Source: a virus
Length of the DNA: 64,000 nt
IMG/VR virus record: IMGVR_UViG_3300007512_000001
Location: 1-64,000 of that record
Strand: one strand, 5' to 3'
The stretch's first letter is position 1; each line of letters begins with the position of its first letter. The position numbers and the translations under genes were made by a program. Below, piece by piece: positions 7,787 to 16,778 of this stretch. The notes under the pieces were generated by a model. The model ran no database searches. It had not been told where the DNA came from and saw only the letters and a program-made list of their open reading frames with translations.

Positions 7787-8637
7787 TGTTAAAAATAAAA
7801 CTAGAACAAGACTCCAACACTAACTCTTATTATAGGATTAAAATAAATGGAGAACTACTGGATTATGGATTCTTAGAAAACAAAGAAGAGTTATTATGCT
7901 ATAAAGGCATAAAATTCTCAGATAAAGAAAAAACTTATATAAGCATTTCTTGTTCTGACGATAGATTTTTAAGAGTGAACGAAATTAGTTTTTATACATC
8001 TAGAGTAGTATCTTCAAAAGACAGTAAATATAAAAATTGGAATACTGATCATATTGCTAGTGGGGTTGTTGAAAATATTAATGAAGTAATGCAAGGGGAT
8101 TTCAGCAATGTAATCTTATCAGACGCTGTGGGTGGCAATCGAGAGTGGTTTTTTGTTATAGAAATTGATGAAACAATTTCGTTATGGGATCCTGACATTA
8201 GTTGGCGCAATCAGCCGCTACCGCCACCGCCACCGCCACCGCCGCCGCCACCGCCGCCACCGCCACAGGTTCCTGCAGACGAATTTGGTCCACCTAGACC
8301 TGACTCAGAATTCTGCTCTGATGTTTATAAGTTTGACAACGGCATTACATACGACGGTGAATTTCACCGTATAATATTCAATGATAAAACTATTGATATT
8401 ATAGTAGAAGGTTTTGGAAAAATGACTCTTGTTGACAAAACTTTACTAGATGGTGAATTTATAAATGGTAATTTTATTAGCGGAACAAAAACCAATCCAG
8501 ATAAAACAAAAGAAATAGGATATTTCTTAGGAGATAATAATAATATTAGACTTATTAAAGGAATTTATATAGATATAGAAGGACTCTCTCACAAAATTAA
8601 CACCGGGGAACAACATAACAAAGGAGAAAATCAATGA
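7786..8637 (+). CDS. Beta-rich protein with 15-residue polyproline linker
   Basis: A 283-residue protein in three parts. Residues 1-140 are beta-rich and end in EWFFVIEIDETISLW, like the C-terminal block of the adhesin-like family. Residues 146-160 are fifteen consecutive prolines encoded by alternating CCG/CCA codons (8221-8265). A C-terminal domain follows, with YDGEFHRIIF, DGEFINGNFISG and GYFLGD repeats that recall short beta-hairpin (MORN-like) units. The proline run would be a stiff linker. A virion fibre or adhesin role is likely but inferred. Confidence 0.7.
   Translation: MLKIKLEQDSNTNSYYRIKINGELLDYGFLENKEELLCYKGIKFSDKEKTYISISCSDDRFLRVNEISFYTSRVVSSKDSKYKNWNTDHIASGVVENINEVMQGDFSNVILSDAVGGNREWFFVIEIDETISLWDPDISWRNQPLPPPPPPPPPPPPPPPQVPADEFGPPRPDSEFCSDVYKFDNGITYDGEFHRIIFNDKTIDIIVEGFGKMTLVDKTLLDGEFINGNFISGTKTNPDKTKEIGYFLGDNNNIRLIKGIYIDIEGLSHKINTGEQHNKGENQ
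8221..8265 (+). repeat. CCG/CCA trinucleotide repeat (15 units)
   Basis: Forty-five bases of CCG and CCA codons only, inside an otherwise AT-rich gene. Length change by slippage would keep the frame and only alter linker length. Confidence 0.95.
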
Positions 8638-8786
8638 ATCTTAAAAGAGAAATGGAAGCGGTGCATGTTAGACTCGATAAACTTGAAAAATCACTAGCGA
8701 GTATATTAAAGGCAACCAAACCAGCAAAAGAAAAAACTACCAAGAAGGTAGCAAAAAAGAAAACATCTAAAAAGGCGGAGGCATAA
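8634..8786 (+). CDS. Small protein with lysine-rich tail, 50 aa
   Basis: ATG 8634 overlaps the previous stop (ATGA), with the Shine-Dalgarno AAGGAG upstream. Residues 1-25 form a likely helix (MNLKREMEAVHVRLDKLEKS). Residues 28-50 are a Lys/Thr/Ala tail (KEKTTKKVAKKKTSKK) like the tail of the 42814 protein and reminiscent of histone H1 tails. It sits immediately upstream of the DNA-binding dsbA-like gene. Nucleic-acid binding is inferred from charge only. Confidence 0.7.
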   Translation: MNLKREMEAVHVRLDKLEKSLASILKATKPAKEKTTKKVAKKKTSKKAEA

Positions 8787-8787
8787 A

Positions 8788-9045
8788 ATGGCAGAAACAT
8801 ATACACCAGAAGAAAAAGCACGACTATCCCAATTGGTCAATGAAGGTACTCGAGTACTGCAAGAAGTAGACGACCTTAAAGAAGGACTTAGAGACACTGT
8901 CAAAGCAATTGCTGAAGAAATGAATGTTAAGCCTTCCGTTCTAAATAAAGCAATTCGCACAGCATATAAATCAGACTGGCAAGATCAACTTGCTGATATT
9001 GGTGAACTTGAAGGTATTCTAGAATCAGTCGGAAAAACGCTGTAA
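8788..9045 (+). CDS. dsbA: DsbA-like double-stranded DNA-binding protein
   Basis: An 85-residue helical protein with the pattern of T4 DsbA and its marine T4-like relatives: NEGTRVLQEVDDLKEGLRDTVKAIAEEMNVKPSVLNKAIRTAYK. T4 DsbA binds DNA and is linked to late transcription. Length agrees with the family. It follows the lysine-tailed gene by one base, so the two are in one operon. Confidence 0.75.
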   Translation: MAETYTPEEKARLSQLVNEGTRVLQEVDDLKEGLRDTVKAIAEEMNVKPSVLNKAIRTAYKSDWQDQLADIGELEGILESVGKTL

Positions 9046-9074
9046 ATAACTAAATACTCCAAAGAGGATTTTTA

Positions 9075-10214
9075 GTGTTAAAACTAACTGATCAACATGT
9101 TGGTGGTTACGAACGAGTAGTTCGTGCAACCAATGACACTACAGGATTAGATGCCTGCATATCCATTCATAATACGCAACTAGGCCCCGCTATCGGTGGA
9201 TGTCGTTATATGGAATATAACGACTTTGAGGAGCAACGCTATGATGCGTTGCGTTTATCAAAGCACATGACATATAAAAATGCATTAGCCGGATTACACA
9301 ACGGCGGCGGCAAAACAACTATTAATACTCGTGCTTATAGTGGCGCAAATTCTTGTGACTTATGGAAATCGTTTGCAGAAGCATTAGAAAAACTAGATGG
9401 TATCTATTATACTGCGGGTGATATCGGAACTACTACTCAAGATCTTAAAGAAATACGTAGGCATACACAATATGTTTTAGGATATGAAGGAGACGATTCG
9501 GGATGGGCTACAGCATATGGTGTTTATAATTCTCTTTGTGGTGCTTACAAGTTCTTTCGAAACAAGCCCGTCATTGAATTCAATAAATATCTGTTAAATA
9601 AAAGGTCAATAGGAATCGTAGGACTAGGAAAGGTAGGAGAAAGATTAGTAAAATTTTTAACAGATAATGACTGTCAACGGTCATTAACTATTTACGTATA
9701 CGATATTCATAAAGAAAAATATGATAAAGTAAAAAAAGATGTAATTTCACGCAATGAACAGTGGCAATTGGGAGGTATATCGAATAGACTACAATGGTGT
9801 GATAGTATAGAAGAAATCAACCAACTTCCTGTAGACGTATATGCTCCTTGTGCCACAGGCGGTATGATTACTGAAAATTTTGCTAATGTTTGCCATGCTA
9901 AAATTATCTGTGGCGGCGCCAATAACCAATTAGAAAACAACGATGTTGCTCAAATATTATTTGATCGTGGTATTTTGTACGTTCCTGACTACTTAGCAAA
10001 TTCAGGAGGTGTTGTTCAAGTACGGTCTTCCTATGACATATCACACGACATAACCACTAGTTTAAATGTGTCGTGGGATAATCCATTAGTAAAAGATAGA
10101 TTAGAAGATCTTGATTTAAGAGCATATGAGATATTAGAACAAAGTCAAGAACAAAATAAACCTACCAATATTGTAGCAAAAGAAATCGTAGAAAACAAAC
10201 TAAAAGGCTTGTAA
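9075..10214 (+). CDS. Leu/Phe/Glu-type amino-acid dehydrogenase
   Basis: A 379-residue protein beginning with GTG after the Shine-Dalgarno AGAGG. The N-terminal catalytic domain has GPAIGGCRY and MTYKNALAGLHNGGGK, which match the substrate- and lysine-bearing motifs of leucine/phenylalanine dehydrogenases, followed by TAGDIGTTTQDL. The C-terminal Rossmann domain has GIVGLGKVGERL for NAD and VYAPCATGGMI, CGGANNQL and YVPDYLANSGGV. The family deaminates branched-chain, aromatic or glutamate-type amino acids with NAD. It is an unexpected gene for a phage. It could feed nitrogen or carbon metabolism during infection, or supply a 2-oxo acid to the biosynthetic genes further on. Confidence 0.88.
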   Translation: MLKLTDQHVGGYERVVRATNDTTGLDACISIHNTQLGPAIGGCRYMEYNDFEEQRYDALRLSKHMTYKNALAGLHNGGGKTTINTRAYSGANSCDLWKSFAEALEKLDGIYYTAGDIGTTTQDLKEIRRHTQYVLGYEGDDSGWATAYGVYNSLCGAYKFFRNKPVIEFNKYLLNKRSIGIVGLGKVGERLVKFLTDNDCQRSLTIYVYDIHKEKYDKVKKDVISRNEQWQLGGISNRLQWCDSIEEINQLPVDVYAPCATGGMITENFANVCHAKIICGGANNQLENNDVAQILFDRGILYVPDYLANSGGVVQVRSSYDISHDITTSLNVSWDNPLVKDRLEDLDLRAYEILEQSQEQNKPTNIVAKEIVENKLKGL

Positions 10215-10237
10215 AATAGCAAATATTCTGTTATAAT
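10209..10237 (+). promoter_or_regulatory. Sigma70 promoter, leaderless
   Basis: TTGTAA (10209-10214), 17-base spacer, TATAAT (10232-10237). The -35 overlaps the end of the dehydrogenase gene. The DNA polymerase ATG is at 10245, at the expected transcription start. Confidence 0.75.
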
Positions 10238-10244
10238 ATATTAC

Positions 10245-12899
10245 ATGTATGTAGACGCTTATTTAGATAAGGAACAAAACAAGATACACGTGGCCGAGCG
10301 TGTAGACAGTAAACGCAAGTTTAAAGAGTTTCCAGTAGAATATACCTTTTACTTTGACGACCCAAGGGGCAAGTTCCAAACCATACACGGCTGGCCTGTA
10401 AGCCGTTTCCATTCCAAAAGCAAAAAAGAGTTTAACAGAGAACTAAAAATAAACCGTAGCAATACTGTTTATGAAAGTGATGTTAATCCTGTATTTAGAT
10501 GTCTTTCTGAAAACTATTTAGGTGCAGAATCTCCTAATCTAAATGTTTGCTACGTAGATATTGAGGCAGACTTCGATCCAGAAAAAGGCTTTAGCGAGCC
10601 CGGTGATCCAACAGCACCTATTACTGCTATTACTGTTTATTTGTCACAAATGAAACAGTTAATAACACTTACATTGCGTCCCAAGGGAATGTCTGAAGAA
10701 ATTGGCAAGGGCATTGCTAAAAACTTTGACAATACATTTATATTTGATTACAAAGACGAAAAGAAACTAATAGAAACGTTTCTTGATCTCATACAAGACT
10801 CTGATATTATTACTGGCTGGAATAGCGAAGGGTATGATTTACCATATCTGATTAATAGAACTACAAAAGTAATGAGCAGAGACGATACACGGCGTTATTG
10901 TTTATGGAATCAGTTTCCTAAAAAGTATGAGTATGAAAAGTTTGGAGCGCGGCAAGAAGGCTTTCATTTAATAGGACGCATACATTTGGACTATCTGGAA
11001 CTATATCGTAAGTACACATATCATGAAATGCATTCCTATTCGCTGGATACAGTATCTGAATATGAATTAAATGATAGAAAGGTTCCATATGAAGGCACAC
11101 TTGACCAATTATATAACAGAGACTTCGAGAAGTTTATTGAATACAATAGGCAAGACGTTATGCTTATTGTGCGTATGGATGAGAAACTAAAGTTCATTGA
11201 TCTTGCTAACGTATTGGCACATGAAAATACTGTGCTTATTCCCACAACAATGGGAGCAGTAGCACTTACAGAACAGGCTATTATTAATGACGCCCATTCG
11301 CAAGGACTTATCGTTCCCAACAAACCTGACAGGGATAATGAAAAATCTGCCACGGCTGCCGGCGCTTGGGTTGCTAAGCCACGTAAAGGACTACACCATT
11401 GGATTGGTTCTGTAGATATTAATTCTCTGTATCCATCTGCTTTGCGAGCACTCAATATGAGCCCGGAAACCATCATTGGGCAATTACGTCCAACAATAAC
11501 ACAAAACCATATCAAGAGTGTTATTGATAGTGGTAAAACACATTCAGATAGTTGGGAAGGATTGTTTGGCTCGTTGGAATATGAAGCAGTAATGAACCGT
11601 GATAGAAATACTGAGATTACTATTGATTGGGAGGACGGTAAGATAGAAGTTAAAAACGCTATCGATATACATAAGATGGTGTTTAACAGTGATAATAAAA
11701 TCATACTTAGTGCCAATGGAACATTGTTTAGAAATGACAAGAAAGGCATTATTCCAGGATTGCTTGAAAAATGGTATGCAGAGCGTAAGGTTATGCAGAG
11801 CAAATTGCGTGAAGCAAAGACACCTGAAGAGATTGCGTTCTGGGATAAAAGGCAACTTGTTAAAAAGATTAATCTAAATAGTTTATATGGTGCATTGCTT
11901 AATCCCTACTGTAGATTTTTTGATATGCGTTTAGGTCAAAGCACAACATTATCAGGTAGAACTATTACTAAGCATATGGCTAGTTATATTAATAAGATTA
12001 TTACAGGAGAGTATGACTATCAAGGCGATGCTATTATATATGGCGATACAGACTCTTGTTATTTTTCCGCATATAATGTACTTAAAGATGATATAGACGC
12101 TGGCAATATTCCATGGGACCGAGAAGCAATCATTGAACTATATGACAAAGTGTCTGATGAAGTCAACAAAAACTTCCCTGCGTTTATGCAACAAACATTC
12201 AATTGCAATCATGAACTAGGTGAAATTATTCAATGTGGTAGAGAAATTGTTGCAAGCAGTGGACTATATATTACTAAAAAGAGATATGCGGCCCTTATAT
12301 ATGATTTAGAAGGCAAACGCACAGATCAAGATGGACCAGGTAAAGTAAAAGCAATGGGCATGGATCTCAAGAGATCAGATACGCCGGTGTTTATGCAGGA
12401 TTTTCTAAATATATTATTGCTCGATGTGTTAACCGGAGCAAAAGAAGAAGAAGTGATAGAAAAGATTAAAGCATTTAAACATGACTTTGCTGATAAACCG
12501 GGCTGGGAAAAAGGCACTCCAAAACGTGTAAACAACCTTACAATGTATACAAAGAAAGAAGAACGCCAAGGCAAAGCAAACATGCCTGGACACGTTAGAG
12601 CCGCGATGAATTGGAATACGTTGCGTAATATGAATAGTGACAAGTACAGTATGCAGATTATGGACGGGCAAAAGACAATTGTTTGCAAACTTAAGAATAA
12701 TCCGTTAAATATGACTAGCGTTGCGTACCCTATTGACGAGCAACGAATACCCCAGTGGTTTAAGGAACTTCCGTTTGACCACATAGCGATGGAACAGACC
12801 ATTATTGACAAAAAGGTAGGAAATCTATTAAATGTACTTAACTGGGATTTGCGCCAAGGCACTTCTAGAAGCACGTTTGATGATTTATTTGAATTATGA
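10245..12899 (+). CDS. 43: Family B DNA polymerase (T4 gp43-like)
   Basis: An 884-residue replicative polymerase of nearly T4 gp43 length. Exonuclease motifs: ExoI in YVDIEADFD, ExoII in ITGWNSEGYDLPYL, ExoIII in YNRQDVML. Polymerase motifs: A in VDINSLYPSALR, B in KKINLNSLYG, C in YGDTDSCYF. All catalytic acids are present, so both synthesis and proofreading should work. It is expressed from an apparent leaderless promoter and overlaps the next gene by 4 bases (ATGA). The sliding clamp gene lies nearby, as expected for a replication block. Confidence 0.97.
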   Translation: MYVDAYLDKEQNKIHVAERVDSKRKFKEFPVEYTFYFDDPRGKFQTIHGWPVSRFHSKSKKEFNRELKINRSNTVYESDVNPVFRCLSENYLGAESPNLNVCYVDIEADFDPEKGFSEPGDPTAPITAITVYLSQMKQLITLTLRPKGMSEEIGKGIAKNFDNTFIFDYKDEKKLIETFLDLIQDSDIITGWNSEGYDLPYLINRTTKVMSRDDTRRYCLWNQFPKKYEYEKFGARQEGFHLIGRIHLDYLELYRKYTYHEMHSYSLDTVSEYELNDRKVPYEGTLDQLYNRDFEKFIEYNRQDVMLIVRMDEKLKFIDLANVLAHENTVLIPTTMGAVALTEQAIINDAHSQGLIVPNKPDRDNEKSATAAGAWVAKPRKGLHHWIGSVDINSLYPSALRALNMSPETIIGQLRPTITQNHIKSVIDSGKTHSDSWEGLFGSLEYEAVMNRDRNTEITIDWEDGKIEVKNAIDIHKMVFNSDNKIILSANGTLFRNDKKGIIPGLLEKWYAERKVMQSKLREAKTPEEIAFWDKRQLVKKINLNSLYGALLNPYCRFFDMRLGQSTTLSGRTITKHMASYINKIITGEYDYQGDAIIYGDTDSCYFSAYNVLKDDIDAGNIPWDREAIIELYDKVSDEVNKNFPAFMQQTFNCNHELGEIIQCGREIVASSGLYITKKRYAALIYDLEGKRTDQDGPGKVKAMGMDLKRSDTPVFMQDFLNILLLDVLTGAKEEEVIEKIKAFKHDFADKPGWEKGTPKRVNNLTMYTKKEERQGKANMPGHVRAAMNWNTLRNMNSDKYSMQIMDGQKTIVCKLKNNPLNMTSVAYPIDEQRIPQWFKELPFDHIAMEQTIIDKKVGNLLNVLNWDLRQGTSRSTFDDLFEL

Positions 12900-13807
12900 A
12901 ACTGAAAGAATATATTAAAGAAAAAACATTGTTTGATAGTATTAATACTGATGGTATTAAAAGAAATTATGCCGAAATTAAAAAATATTTGCAAAAAAGT
13001 AATACTAGTATAGATTTAGAAGTTATTGACAAATTTGAAGATAATATTAATGAAATAGATACAGTAATTAAAGATGGATATGAAAACTTACAAGCAAGGT
13101 TTTATAAAAGTGTACAACCTAAAAATCTTGCTCGCAGTTATGATCACTACGAAACGCGAAAATTTAGAGCGTTAGAAGAAGTAAGTAATAGTGAATGGGA
13201 TCATGAACTACAAGAAATAATTTTATCTAGAATAGCAAAATATGTTAACTATCAATATCCGGGCCTAGAAGTAACCCCTAGATCTAAAATCTGGACTAAA
13301 AATATGACTGGCATGGATCCATTTTTCATTGCTAGTAAAGATTTAGATGTAGTACATAATATAAACCAACAATTTCATCCTATGTATCAAAGAAGAATTA
13401 GAGTATATAACTACGAAAACGCAGACTTTTCACAACTTCCACATAATACGTTTGGTTTTGTGTTTAGTTGGAACTATTTTGAGTTTTTACCTTACGACAT
13501 CATTGACAAATATCTAGCAAGCATTTATGATTTACTATTACCAGGTGGCATAATGTTTTTAAGTTATGCTGATTGCTTGTTAGAAAAAACTGCTACAAAA
13601 TTTGAAAATTCATATTATTGTTATATGACTAAAGAATTATTAACAGGACTTGCTGATAAGAATGGATTTGATCTTCTTAAAGAAGAACATTATCAATATA
13701 GAACTAGTTGGGCAATTATAAAAAAGCCAGGAGAACTACCGAAGGGAATAAAACAAGTTCCAAGTCTTGGTTACGTAAAAGACGTTACGTCACATCCAAT
13801 ACCTTGA
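12896..13807 (+). CDS. Class I methyltransferase-like protein
   Basis: A 303-residue protein. The C-terminal half resembles the later part of a Rossmann SAM methyltransferase: FGFVFSWNYFEFLPYDIIDKYLASIYDLLLPGGIMFLSYADC matches the strand 4 / helix / post-motif III LLxPGG segment. A clear GxGxG motif I is lacking, so SAM binding is unproven. The first 130 residues are helical and charged. It lies between polymerase and clamp and overlaps the polymerase stop, suggesting it belongs to the replication operon. The stop codon lies inside a 20-base palindrome. Confidence 0.55.
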   Translation: MKLKEYIKEKTLFDSINTDGIKRNYAEIKKYLQKSNTSIDLEVIDKFEDNINEIDTVIKDGYENLQARFYKSVQPKNLARSYDHYETRKFRALEEVSNSEWDHELQEIILSRIAKYVNYQYPGLEVTPRSKIWTKNMTGMDPFFIASKDLDVVHNINQQFHPMYQRRIRVYNYENADFSQLPHNTFGFVFSWNYFEFLPYDIIDKYLASIYDLLLPGGIMFLSYADCLLEKTATKFENSYYCYMTKELLTGLADKNGFDLLKEEHYQYRTSWAIIKKPGELPKGIKQVPSLGYVKDVTSHPIP

Positions 13808-13820
13808 CAATTGTCAAGGT
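13801..13820. repeat. 20-base perfect palindrome next to clamp promoter
   Basis: ACCTTGACAA followed by its exact complement. A third copy of ACCTTGACA (13822-13830) forms the -35 of the following promoter. No T-run follows, so it is more likely an operator or repressor site than a terminator. Confidence 0.7.
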
Positions 13821-13824
13821 TACC

Positions 13825-13853
13825 TTGACAAAAAACAAAATACAATATATAAT
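13825..13853 (+). promoter_or_regulatory. Sigma70 promoter of the clamp gene
   Basis: TTGACA (13825-13830), 17-base spacer, TATAAT (13848-13853). The transcript would carry a leader of about 17 bases with an AGGAG Shine-Dalgarno before ATG 13877. Confidence 0.9.
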
Positions 13854-13876
13854 ATATCAATTACTAGGAGTAATAT

Positions 13877-14608
13877 ATGAAAGACATTTTAACAGACATT
13901 ATTAGCCACATACATTCTTTAGGCTTTTTAAACATTGTAAAAATAAATGGTTCTACAGAAGGGACAACCATTGAATCAATGGAAGAAAGTAGAGCAGTAG
14001 TATTAATAGCAGAAACACATGATCCGGTTGCTGAATTTATTGGTACATTCGGTATGCCAAACCTAAATAAACTTGATACGTTACTAAAAATTCCTGCATA
14101 TAAAGAGGATGCCGTTCTTACTATTAACCAGCAAGAACGCAACGGAACTGTGATTCCAGTAGGTATTCACTTTGAATCAGATGCCGGTGATTTTCAAAAT
14201 GATTATAGGTTTATGAATGCAGAAATTATTGAAAATAAATTAAAAAGTGCTAAATTTAAGTTATCTGAGTGGGATATTGAATTTGAACCATCTGTGCAAT
14301 CTATACAAAAATTTGGTTGGCAGGCACAAATCAATTCTGAAGAAGACGTATTTACAGTTAAAACCGAGAAAAAGAATTTAATATTTGAATTTGGTGACCA
14401 TAGCACACACGCAGGGCAATTTGTTTTTGAAACCAGTATCGACGGCACACTTAAAGGTAGTTGGTCATGGCCAGTGTTATTTGTACAAAAAATTCTTAAT
14501 TTGGCTGGTGACAAAGTTATGTCAATTAGTGACAAAGGCGCATTACAAATTATAGTAGACAGTGGTCTAGCAAAATACAAATATATTTTACCAGCACAAA
14601 GTAAGTAA
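13877..14608 (+). CDS. 45: Sliding clamp (T4 gp45-like)
   Basis: A 243-residue protein close to T4 gp45 in length (228). The region IAETHDPVAEFIGTFGMPNLNKLDTLL corresponds to the D-L-N-x-F-L-G segment of gp45-type clamps. The second half (FTVKTEKKNLIFEFGDHS, then SDKGALQIIVDSGLAKYKYILPA) has the repeated strand pattern and the YxxL-type end of clamp domains. Assignment also rests on the position just after the polymerase block. Similarity is distant, so a profile search would be useful. It is followed by dpdA with a TAATG overlap. Confidence 0.72.
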   Translation: MKDILTDIISHIHSLGFLNIVKINGSTEGTTIESMEESRAVVLIAETHDPVAEFIGTFGMPNLNKLDTLLKIPAYKEDAVLTINQQERNGTVIPVGIHFESDAGDFQNDYRFMNAEIIENKLKSAKFKLSEWDIEFEPSVQSIQKFGWQAQINSEEDVFTVKTEKKNLIFEFGDHSTHAGQFVFETSIDGTLKGSWSWPVLFVQKILNLAGDKVMSISDKGALQIIVDSGLAKYKYILPAQSK

Positions 14609-16098
14609 TGCAATCAGACTTTAGGAAAACACAGAAAGATTACGCAATATATTTGCCAGCAATTAGTTCTTTTTATGCCTCATATATTGGCAAGCAACGT
14701 TATGAAGAATACATTCCTGCTGACAGAATTCCTTCTCGCTTTACCAATGGCGTTGAAGGATTAAACTTTCTCAATATGGATGAAGGATACTTTAAGTATC
14801 CGTGGGCATTGTATTCTGCAGGCCATGCTAATATAAATCTTGATAAGCATGATCCCAAAGAGGATATGATTCGTAATAGAGATAACGCTAATACTATTTT
14901 ACTAGGTGATAGCGGAGGCTTTCAGATTTCTAAAGGTGTGTGGGAAGGACAATGGCTAGAACCATACGGAGTAGATGAAAAAACAGACAAAACTCGTGAA
15001 AAGGTTTTGCGTTTTTTAGAAGGTACCTTCGATTACTCTATGGTGTTGGACCTGCCTACTATGGGCGTTGATTGGGCCGCAGGAACAAAGCACGGATTAG
15101 ATACTTGGCAAAAGTGTTTACAAGGCACATTAAATAATAATGACTTCTTTGCTCAAGCAAGGACACCGGGTGCGACAAAGTTTTTAAATGTTCTGCAAGG
15201 TAATAACTGGGATCAAGCAGAGAAATGGTATGAAGCAGTAAAACCATATAGCACAGGTGAAAAAGCAAACTTTGAATGTTTTGCTATGGCGGGTTGGAAC
15301 AAAAAAGATATTGAGATTGCGTTGAAACGTTTTGTTACATTGCGTAGGGACGGGTTGCTACAAGATTGTGAATGGATACACTTCCTTGGTACAGGTGAAT
15401 TATTATGGAGTATTATGCTAACCGCACTACAACGAACAGTAAGAGATACAACGAGTCCAGATATTATACTTTCATATGACTGTGCTTCGCCGTTTCTAGC
15501 AACAGCATATGGTACAATCTATACAAGCATACATACAGATCATCTACGCAAGGGCGGATGGACTTATAGAATGATTAAAGCTATCGACGACAAGAAGTAT
15601 TCAACTGATAGCAGAATATATGATTATAACATTGAACATCCGGGTGTCGCGTGGGAACCCAGTGTTATTACAGAAATGATTGAAATGAAGGATGTTTGCC
15701 AATATGGTCCGGGCGATTTAAATAAAATAGGCAAGGAAGGAAAAACTAGTTGGGATAGTTTTAGTTATGCAATACAAATGGGGCATAACGTTTATATGCA
15801 TATCCTAGCAACACAGCGAGCAAATGAGTGCTATGACGAAGGAATATATCCCCCTAGTCTAGTAGCACCCAATGGCGCAACTATCTCTGATGTTATTACA
15901 GATATATTTGCCCATAAAGATTATAATAATGCCATGGCAGAAATACATAAGTATAGTAAGTGGTTTGCTAGAATACAAGGCGAATTCAAAGCAGATGCTA
16001 TGGCCGATGAATTTGGTATAGAACCAATGGGCAAAGTAGAAGAAGTAAGAAAAGAAAAATATAGCGCAGATAAGGCGTTCAACGAACTATTTAACTAA
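14608..16098 (+). CDS. dpdA: DpdA-like 7-deazaguanine DNA transglycosylase
   Basis: A 496-residue protein of the tRNA-guanine transglycosylase superfamily. It has the hallmark DSGGFQ at residues 101-106, where the first Asp is the general base, and a second catalytic-type Asp at residue 291 in LSYDCASPFLATAYGT, equivalent to the DCVMPT segment of TGT. A conserved LDLPTMGVDW block and FLGTGELL lie between. Known DpdA proteins swap guanine in DNA for a 7-deazaguanine base. Genes for the precursor (folE, queD, queE) lie at 20-24 kb, supporting DNA rather than tRNA as the target. It is coupled to the clamp gene by TAATG, so modification is transcribed with replication. Confidence 0.85.
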   Translation: MQSDFRKTQKDYAIYLPAISSFYASYIGKQRYEEYIPADRIPSRFTNGVEGLNFLNMDEGYFKYPWALYSAGHANINLDKHDPKEDMIRNRDNANTILLGDSGGFQISKGVWEGQWLEPYGVDEKTDKTREKVLRFLEGTFDYSMVLDLPTMGVDWAAGTKHGLDTWQKCLQGTLNNNDFFAQARTPGATKFLNVLQGNNWDQAEKWYEAVKPYSTGEKANFECFAMAGWNKKDIEIALKRFVTLRRDGLLQDCEWIHFLGTGELLWSIMLTALQRTVRDTTSPDIILSYDCASPFLATAYGTIYTSIHTDHLRKGGWTYRMIKAIDDKKYSTDSRIYDYNIEHPGVAWEPSVITEMIEMKDVCQYGPGDLNKIGKEGKTSWDSFSYAIQMGHNVYMHILATQRANECYDEGIYPPSLVAPNGATISDVITDIFAHKDYNNAMAEIHKYSKWFARIQGEFKADAMADEFGIEPMGKVEEVRKEKYSADKAFNELFN

Positions 16099-16109
16099 GG
16101 AGCAATAGT

Positions 16110-16751
16110 ATGGCAGTCAAAAAAATAAAAGCAAAGGTAGAAGATACAGTAGAAACAGACGACGACAAAGGGGGCCCGCGCAAACAGCGTCCACCTGCAG
16201 GACCACAGATGATTGGTGATCCACTTTATGATAACAATATACATATGTTTATGACAGACTTTAACGAAGAGTCATGTGCAATGGCAATTCGTTTTATTCT
16301 TGAGAAGAATGTAATACCTAAAAAACATAGACCAAAGCATTTAACACTTATGATTAACAGCCCCGGTGGTGCAGTACACGCCGCTTTTGCTCTTATTGAT
16401 GTTATGAAAGGATCTGCGATTCCTGTTAGAACAGTAGGTTTAGGAATGATCGCCTCATGCGGAATACTTACATTTATGGCGGGACAAAAAGGACATAGAG
16501 TTATTACTCCTAATACTTCTATTTTGTCACACCAATATAGTTGGGGTTCGCGTGGTAAAGAACACGAATTATTCGCAGTTGTACGTGAATTTGAAATGTC
16601 AACAGACCGTATGATAGCACATTATAAAAAATGCACTGGACTTTCTGAAAAGAAGATTCGTGAAATACTATTGCCGCCAGAGGATGTTTGGTTAAGTGCT
16701 GAAGAAGCAGTAGAATATGGCATTGCAGACGAGATTAGATCTGTTTATTAA
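16110..16751 (+). CDS. clpP: ClpP-like serine protease
   Basis: A 213-residue protein with the ClpP fold signature: LMINSPGGAVHAAFALIDVM (oxyanion segment), GLGMIASCGILTFMAG with the nucleophile Ser, ILSHQYSW with the catalytic His, and PPEDVWLSAEEAVEYGIAD with the Asp. A basic N-terminal tail of about 35 residues precedes the core. Marine phages often carry such clpP genes. It could act as a prohead-type protease or work with a host Clp ATPase; the position outside the head genes leans to the latter. Shine-Dalgarno AGGAG at a normal distance. Confidence 0.88.
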   Translation: MAVKKIKAKVEDTVETDDDKGGPRKQRPPAGPQMIGDPLYDNNIHMFMTDFNEESCAMAIRFILEKNVIPKKHRPKHLTLMINSPGGAVHAAFALIDVMKGSAIPVRTVGLGMIASCGILTFMAGQKGHRVITPNTSILSHQYSWGSRGKEHELFAVVREFEMSTDRMIAHYKKCTGLSEKKIREILLPPEDVWLSAEEAVEYGIADEIRSVY

Positions 16752-16778
16752 GATTGTAACATATGTGTAACAATAATT

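Noticed and set aside
11036-11803. Long minus-strand open frame within the DNA polymerase gene
   Set aside because: It lies fully within a polymerase with all motifs intact, and has no domain or ribosome-binding site.
12326-12994. Minus-strand open frame of 222 codons at the end of the polymerase gene
   Set aside because: It is a shadow of the polymerase and the next gene, with Ser/Phe-rich random-looking sequence.
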